The notes under the pieces were generated by a model. It was given only the letters and a program-made list of their open reading frames with translations. It searched no databases and was not told the origin of the DNA. From CAYLLN01 sp036496265 (lineage in GTDB: Bacteria; Planctomycetota; Planctomycetia; Pirellulales; Pirellulaceae): a DNA stretch of 16,095 bases. Each line of letters starts with the position of its first letter. The first letter of the stretch is position 1. The stretch is taken from contig DASXLL010000336.1 of NCBI GenBank assembly GCA_036496265.1, positions 1 to 16,095 of the forward strand, in the 5' to 3' direction. Shown piece by piece: positions 11,881-16,095 of the stretch. The position numbers and the translations under genes are program-made.

Positions 11881-14136
11881 ATGTTTTGGACGAACGTCAA
11901 ATTGATTTTTTTCCGCGAGGCGCGCGATCAGTTGCGCGACCGGCGGACGCTGTTTACGGTATTGGTGCTGCCGCTCTTGCTCTACCCGCTGATGGGGGCG
12001 CTTGTCTTTCAGGTGCAGCAGTTTTTGCGGGAACATCCGTCCAAGGTGCGGCTGGTGGGAACGGCGGGGCTGCCGGAAGAGCCGGCGCTGGTCGTCGATG
12101 GGAAGCTGGCGGAGAAGTTTGGCGACGCCAGTCGGTTGGAAGTTGAGGTCGTGCCGCAGACAAATCTGAGCTTTGATGAATTGCGGCGCCAGGCAGAGAC
12201 GGATATTCGCTTGGGATTGTGCGATGCGGTCGTTTATTTTCCTGCGGATTTTGCCAAGCAATTGGCCGAGTTTCACGATGGGACAGGGAAATCGCCGCGG
12301 CCGATATTTATACGCGACACAGCGAAGGACAAATCAAAAATCGCCAGCCAGCGGATTGATGTGGTCATCGATCGCTGGAATCGATCGCTCGTCAAACAGA
12401 ATCTCGAGCAGAGCCATATTTCGGCAGCGGCGGCGAGCCCGTTTGAGACCGACCACGTCGATGTGGCTCAGCCGGCGCGGCGGCGGGCGGCGATGTGGTC
12501 GAAGATATTGCCATTCATCTTGATGATCTGGGCGTTAACGGGCGCGTTTTACCCGGCGATCGATTTGTGTGCGGGTGAGAAGGAGCGGGGGACGCTGGAG
12601 ACGCTGTTGACGAGTCCGGCGGCGCGAAGCGAAATCGTATGCGGCAAGTTGCTGACGGTGATGACGTTCAGCATGGCGACGGCGGTGCTGAATCTCGTGA
12701 GCATGACAGCGACGGGAGCGTTTGTAGCGGGGCAGCTGCAGAGGATGGGAAGCGGCAAGCTGCCATTGGCGATCGGGTCGCCGCCGCTGGAGGCGCTTGT
12801 CTGGTTGCTGGTAGCGCTGGTGCCGATTTCGGCCCTATTCAGCGCTCTGGCCCTGGCAATTGCGGCGTTCGCGCGGAGTTCGAAGGAAGGGCACTACTAT
12901 ATGATGCCGCTACTCATGCTGTCGCTGCCGCTGATGATGCTATCGATCTTTCCTGGGGCGGAGCTTGATCTGGGTTTCTCGCTGATTCCGCTTAGTGGCT
13001 TGCTAATGTTGCTACGCACGTTGATCGAGGGGCAGTATTGGGAGGCGCTGCGATATATTGTGCCGGTGGTGGGAATGACGGCGGTGTGTTGCTGGCTGGC
13101 GATTCGCTGGGCTGTGCATCAATTCAACGACGAGTCGGTCTTGTTCCGCGAAAGCGAGCGGTTTGGCTTAAGGTTGTGGCTGCGTCATTTGCTGCGCGAC
13201 CGCGAGGATTTGCCGACTGCCGGCGAGGCGGTTTTTTGCGGGCTGTTGATTCTTGTCATCCGGTTCTTTTTTAGCCTGATTGCGCCTCAGCCGACGAGTT
13301 GGGGCGTGCTGGCGACGACGACGCTCGCGTTGCTCGTCACGGTTGCCGCGCCGGCTTGCTTGATGGCGGTCATGCTCACGCGGCGGCCGGGGAAGACGCT
13401 GCTATTGTGTCGGCCGTCGTTTTGGATGACGGTGCCAGCGGCGGCACTATTGGCGGCGGCGCTGCATCCTGTGCTGCTCTGGCTGAATGAGGGAATTCGG
13501 CTCCTGTACCCTATCAATCCCGAGGCGATCGTGAAGCTGCGCGAAATAGAGGGGATGTTCAGCAGTGCGCCGCTGTGGCAGGCGCTCTTAGTCGTCGCGC
13601 TTGCGCCGGCAATCTGTGAAGAGCTGGCGTTTCGCGGGTTTATCCTCTCCGGCTTGCGGCGGATGGGGCATCAGTGGGGCGCGATTTTGTTGACGAGTGC
13701 GCTGTTTGGCTTGGCGCATGGGATTTTGCAGCAGTCGATCGGGGCGGCGGTGATCGGCGTAGTGATCGGCTATCTGGCGGTGAAATCGGGAAGTTTGTTG
13801 CCCGGCGTAGTTTATCATGCGGTTCACAACGGACTGTCGGTTTCGATTGGACGGCTGAATCCGGACGCGGTTGGGCAGTGGCGGCCGCTGGGCTTTGTGT
13901 TTGAAACGGGAAGCGAACCGGGCGAACTTCTATATCGCTGGCCGGCGGTTATTTTCGCCGCCCTTATTGCCGTTGGCATTCTGTGGTGGCTAAAGCGGCT
14001 CCCTTATCAGCTTTCGACGGAAGAACAGTTGGCGGAGACCGTGCGGCGGTTTGAAACTGAGACGAATGTGAAGCTGCCGATTGATCGCGTAGCCGAGGCC
14101 ACGGGGACCAGTTTGGTCCCGGCTATTCGGGCATAG
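11881..14136 (+). CDS. ABC-2 permease NatB-like fused to CPBP intramembrane protease domain
   Basis: A 751-aa inner-membrane protein. The N-terminal half is an ABC-2/NatB-type permease: first membrane helix at about residues 20-45, an external soluble domain to about 200, then helices, with the typical cytosolic coupling stretch GEKERGTLETLLTSP (232-246). The C-terminal part is a CPBP (Abi/Rce1-like) membrane metalloprotease domain with its motifs: E580-E581...R585 in EELAFRG, F609...H613 in FGLAHG, and H646...N650 in HAVHN. All predicted catalytic residues are present. The frame is open upstream to 11665, but that overlaps natA, and 11881 gives a normal permease N-terminus (MFWTNVKLIFFREARDQ). 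It likely forms the transporter with the upstream ATPase. The protease could mature a substrate or confer self-immunity, but this is inference. Confidence 0.92.
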   Translation: MFWTNVKLIFFREARDQLRDRRTLFTVLVLPLLLYPLMGALVFQVQQFLREHPSKVRLVGTAGLPEEPALVVDGKLAEKFGDASRLEVEVVPQTNLSFDELRRQAETDIRLGLCDAVVYFPADFAKQLAEFHDGTGKSPRPIFIRDTAKDKSKIASQRIDVVIDRWNRSLVKQNLEQSHISAAAASPFETDHVDVAQPARRRAAMWSKILPFILMIWALTGAFYPAIDLCAGEKERGTLETLLTSPAARSEIVCGKLLTVMTFSMATAVLNLVSMTATGAFVAGQLQRMGSGKLPLAIGSPPLEALVWLLVALVPISALFSALALAIAAFARSSKEGHYYMMPLLMLSLPLMMLSIFPGAELDLGFSLIPLSGLLMLLRTLIEGQYWEALRYIVPVVGMTAVCCWLAIRWAVHQFNDESVLFRESERFGLRLWLRHLLRDREDLPTAGEAVFCGLLILVIRFFFSLIAPQPTSWGVLATTTLALLVTVAAPACLMAVMLTRRPGKTLLLCRPSFWMTVPAAALLAAALHPVLLWLNEGIRLLYPINPEAIVKLREIEGMFSSAPLWQALLVVALAPAICEELAFRGFILSGLRRMGHQWGAILLTSALFGLAHGILQQSIGAAVIGVVIGYLAVKSGSLLPGVVYHAVHNGLSVSIGRLNPDAVGQWRPLGFVFETGSEPGELLYRWPAVIFAALIAVGILWWLKRLPYQLSTEEQLAETVRRFETETNVKLPIDRVAEATGTSLVPAIRA

Positions 14137-14169
14137 CCGTCTGCGGCGTCATAGCGCGGTTTTCCGCGC
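14104..14169. repeat. Three successive hairpins at the natB 3' end
   Basis: Perfect stems GGGACCA/TGGTCCC (14104-14110, 14114-14120), GGCTAT/ATAGCC (14121-14126, 14133-14138) and GCGCGG-TTTT-CCGCGC (14154-14169). The first is inside the natB coding end, the second overlaps its stop, and the third lies 17 bp after it. None has a T-run, so they may protect the mRNA 3' end or be repeat relics rather than act as an intrinsic terminator. Confidence 0.6.
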
Positions 14170-14395
14170 CCTCGTAGAAGAAAATCGCCCGAGCGTGTAA
14201 AGTGGAAGGCTGCTGCTGCTCAAGGATAGAGCATGGCTGAATAATCGTCGGTCGCTTGACTGCGATGATGCTGCTCGGGTGGTCAGTTTGCGATGGCTTG
14301 GTGGCGTTGAGGATGGAATTCTGCGCCGCAAGCCGTAGGAGCTGTAAGCAATTGCATGATAAGTAGTCCTGCTGCCCAACATTTGTGCAACTACT

Positions 14396-14431
14396 AAGCC
14401 TGCGAGTTGTCCTCGCGGGCTTGCTTCGTTT
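14396..14431 (+). terminator. Candidate Rho-independent terminator
   Basis: AAGCCTGCGAG (14396-14406), loop TTGTC, CTCGCGGGCTT (14412-14422): an 11-bp stem with one G-T pair, followed by GCTTCGTTT. The T-tract is interrupted. It lies 260 bp after natB, so it may end a long natB 3' UTR or a separate small RNA. Confidence 0.55.
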
Positions 14432-14560
14432 GATAGTGGAAACCGCTGCGACGTGCATAGCCAAGGGGGTCGGGAGTCGATTGCGGTCCAAGACCATCCA
14501 AATGGAAAGTTGAAGTCGCAATCGACTCCCGACCCCTCACTGCTTGGGCTTGCTTCGTTT
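14417..14560. repeat. 15-bp direct repeat flanking a large inverted repeat
   Basis: GGGCTTGCTTCGTTT occurs at 14417-14431, as the right half of the terminator-like stem and its tail, and again at 14546-14560, just before the sigma-54 activator start. The inverted repeat lies between them. This could be a target-site duplication of an inserted element or a partial duplication of the terminator. Confidence 0.85.
14466..14536. repeat. Perfect 20-bp inverted repeat with 31-nt loop
   Basis: The left arm GGGGTCGGGAGTCGATTGCG (14466-14485) is matched exactly by its reverse complement at 14517-14536. The loop holds two small stems, one starting at the edge of the left arm (GGTC/GACC and CCAT/ATGG). 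It is too far from a T-run to be a simple terminator. It resembles a MITE-like dispersed element and ends 29 bp before the next start codon. Confidence 0.9.
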
Positions 14561-14565
14561 AAGCG

Positions 14566-15654
14566 ATGGATCGAATGAACATGTATCGACCAGGACCGAC
14601 CAACGAGACGGGGCCGCCGATCGCGGGGCTGATCGGAACCAGTCCGACGATGGAGGCGGTCTATCGAATCACGCGGAAAGTGGCCAAGACGAACGCGTCG
14701 GTGCTGCTGCTCGGCGAAACGGGTAGCGGCAAGGAGATGATCGCGACGGCGATTCACCGGCTTAGCCTGCGGTCGAGCGGGCCGTTTGTGAAGGTGAATT
14801 GCGGGGCGCTGAGCGAAAGCCTGCTGGAAAGTGAGCTGTTTGGGCATGTTCGCGGGGCGTTTACGGGGGCCGTGAACAACCGCACGGGGCGGTTCGAAGC
14901 GGCCCACACAGGCTCAATTTTTCTGGACGAGATCAACAGCACCTCCCTGTATTTGCAGGTGAAGCTGCTGCGGGTGCTGCAAGAGCGGGAATTTGAGCGG
15001 GTGGGCGATACGACGACGAATCGGGTCGATGTGCGGGTAATTGCCGCCTCGAACCGCGATTTATATGCCGAGGTCGATGCGGAGAAGTTCCGGGAAGACT
15101 TGTATTGGCGACTGAACGTCGTGCCGATTGTAATTCCGCCGCTGCGGATGCGGCGGGAGGATATTCCGGCGCTGGTGGCCCATTTTTTGAATTACTATAG
15201 CGAGAGGAACGACAAGAACGTCGTACACATTCAGCCGGAGGCGATTGCAGCCTTGCAGGATTACCACTGGCCGGGAAATGTTCGCGAGCTGCAGAACTAT
15301 GTGGAGCGGGCAGTGACGATGGCGGATGGCGACGAGTTGACGGTCGATTTGCTGCCCGATGCGGTGCTGGGAAAAATGGAGCGGAGGGGTGGACGGATTC
15401 GCGGGGTGGATTTGGAGACGTTGGTGTTTGAGGTTGTGCAGCAAGGCTTGCAGACCGCGCCGGCGGAAGAAACCGAACTGCATGAGAAGATCGTAAATCG
15501 CGTGGAGCGCGAGCTGATCGTGCAGGTGATGCAGTCATGTAATAATGTGCAAACGAAGGCTGCGACGCGGCTGGGGATTAACAGAAATACGCTGCGGAGC
15601 AAACTGCAGCAATACAACTTAGAAGATAATAACGGCGAAGAAAAAACGGCCTAG
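14566..15654 (+). CDS. Sigma-54-dependent transcriptional activator without input domain
   Basis: Bacterial enhancer-binding protein that opens sigma-54 promoters by ATP hydrolysis. At 362 aa it is short. Seen: AAA+ domain beginning near residue 20 ('GLIGTSPTMEAVY'), Walker A GETGSGKE (50-57), sigma-54 contact loop GAFTGA (97-102), Walker B SIFLDE (117-122), 'NRDLYAEV' and 'WRLNVVPIVIPPLRMRREDI' regions, WPGNVRELQN (235-244), and a Fis-type helix-turn-helix at 328-350. There is no receiver, GAF or PAS domain, so it is PspF-like in layout and must be controlled by expression or by a partner. A long variable stretch (265-310) separates AAA+ and HTH. Start 14566 is the first ATG; codons 4 and 6 are also Met. 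Its stop is 9 bp from the next gene, suggesting one operon. Confidence 0.95.
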   Translation: MDRMNMYRPGPTNETGPPIAGLIGTSPTMEAVYRITRKVAKTNASVLLLGETGSGKEMIATAIHRLSLRSSGPFVKVNCGALSESLLESELFGHVRGAFTGAVNNRTGRFEAAHTGSIFLDEINSTSLYLQVKLLRVLQEREFERVGDTTTNRVDVRVIAASNRDLYAEVDAEKFREDLYWRLNVVPIVIPPLRMRREDIPALVAHFLNYYSERNDKNVVHIQPEAIAALQDYHWPGNVRELQNYVERAVTMADGDELTVDLLPDAVLGKMERRGGRIRGVDLETLVFEVVQQGLQTAPAEETELHEKIVNRVERELIVQVMQSCNNVQTKAATRLGINRNTLRSKLQQYNLEDNNGEEKTA

Positions 15655-15663
15655 CTTCGATCG

Positions 15664-16095
15664 ATGCTCTCCCACGTTCACGTCGTCTGCTTCTTCACTA
15701 GCTATGCGATTGCGCTGGGTCTAGAGATCTCGCGGCTGTTTTTTCGGATGCCAGTGCGGTTGGTGGTGATGATTGGGTTTGCGGCGATGGGGGTGGCGCT
15801 GCAGTCGGCTTACTTGATGCATCGGGCGGCAATTGGAACCATGCCGCTGTCGAGCTGGCATGATTGGCATTTGATTGCGTCGTGGATTTTGGCGGTGACG
15901 TATTTGGGATTGGTCGCGTCGCGGCCGCAGACGAATGTGGGCGTGTTCTTATTGCCGGTCGTGCTCATCCTGACGGCGGTGGCGTGGGCGTTTCCGCCAA
16001 CGGAATCCTTTCCGCGGGCCACGGCGCGGCAGATGTGGGGCGTGGCGCATGGACTGATGCTGCTGCTTGGCACCGTGGCGGTGTCGCTGGGGTTT
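15664..16095 (+). CDS. CcsA/HemX-like membrane protein, N-terminal part (cut by window end)
   Basis: The frame opens at ATG 15664, stays open for 144 codons and runs off the window. Seen: alternating hydrophobic helices typical of the cytochrome c assembly/HemX family, with 'LSHVHVVCFFTSYAIALGLEI' as the first helix, 'VVMIGFAAMGVALQSAYLM', a loop with 'SSWHDWH', 'SWILAVTYLGLV', 'VGVFLLPVVLILTAVAWAF', then 'MWGVAHGLMLLLGTVAVSLGF', whose His lies where CcsA-type proteins keep a conserved haem-related histidine (inference). Homologues act in haem handling for cytochrome c or sit beside hemA. No Shine-Dalgarno sequence is visible; at 9 bp after the upstream stop it is likely cotranscribed with the sigma-54 activator. 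The assignment rests on topology and a few motifs. Confidence 0.7.
   Translation, partial: MLSHVHVVCFFTSYAIALGLEISRLFFRMPVRLVVMIGFAAMGVALQSAYLMHRAAIGTMPLSSWHDWHLIASWILAVTYLGLVASRPQTNVGVFLLPVVLILTAVAWAFPPTESFPRATARQMWGVAHGLMLLLGTVAVSLGF

Larger units (their letters stand above)
14137..14565. other. 429-bp non-coding region between natB and the sigma-54 activator
   Basis: No convincing protein gene is found on either strand. Minus-strand frames here run through the hairpins and antisense into the downstream gene. Bases 14170-14395 show no recognised RNA family. They are followed by a terminator-like stem (14396-14422), so a small RNA ending near 14431 is possible but unproven. A large inverted repeat (14466-14536) and a 15-bp direct repeat complete the region. 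No clear GG-N10-GC sigma-54 promoter was found. Confidence 0.6.

Noticed and set aside
14154..14169. Intrinsic terminator for natB
   Set aside because: The stem is perfect but no T-run follows on either strand, so it is listed only as a hairpin.
14149..14907. Minus-strand open frame through the inverted repeat into the sigma-54 activator
   Set aside because: It runs across hairpins and antisense to the Walker A/GAFTGA region; no recognisable domain.

Overview
The window looks like a piece of a GC-rich planctomycete chromosome, probably Pirellulales-like. This is inferred from gene content and style: a NatB permease fused to a CPBP membrane protease, a SufE-SufS fusion, a secreted DMFase-like protein, almost no Shine-Dalgarno sequences, and many short palindromic and heptanucleotide repeats between and inside genes. 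No single marker proves the taxon. I see no tRNA, rRNA, CRISPR array, insertion sequence, phage or plasmid function.

Layout, left to right. The window opens inside an array of 17 exact ATGACCA heptamers that ends on the start codon of cysS (cysteinyl-tRNA synthetase). cysS overlaps ruvC by four bases (ATGA), and ruvC is joined to ruvA by a second, degenerate GTGAGT array, so cysS-ruvC-ruvA reads as one + strand operon. Four minus-strand genes follow. In transcription order they are a flavin-reductase-like protein, HflX GTPase, a short-chain dehydrogenase and an unknown Pro/Ala-rich envelope protein. A + strand gene for an exported DMFase-like protein meets, tail to tail, a minus-strand gene for a SufE-SufS fusion that supplies sulfur for Fe-S clusters. 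A 332-bp divergent region then separates sufE-sufS from a + strand ABC exporter pair: NatA-type ATPase, then NatB-type permease with a CPBP protease domain. After a 429-bp non-coding stretch rich in hairpins come a sigma-54 activator without an input domain and, 9 bp later, the start of a CcsA/HemX-like membrane protein cut by the window end.

The genes are mostly housekeeping: translation, recombination repair, ribosome rescue, Fe-S assembly, export and cytochrome or haem biogenesis. The striking signal is the repeats. (1) Two unrelated arrays, in front of cysS and ruvA, form ladders of overlapping mini-reading-frames. Each ends in an ATGA or GTGA stop/start overlap, and the last hands over exactly onto the real start codon. 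(2) Four hairpins of unrelated sequence all carry GTAG at the 5' foot on the minus strand, which is the hallmark of REP elements moved by RAYT transposases. (3) Two of these elements lie in frame inside genes (cysS, just before its KMSKS loop, and the flavin reductase), so they add peptide to the product, like Rickettsia palindromic elements. (4) Heptamers in inverted orientation form a long hairpin over the natA stop codon, just before natB.
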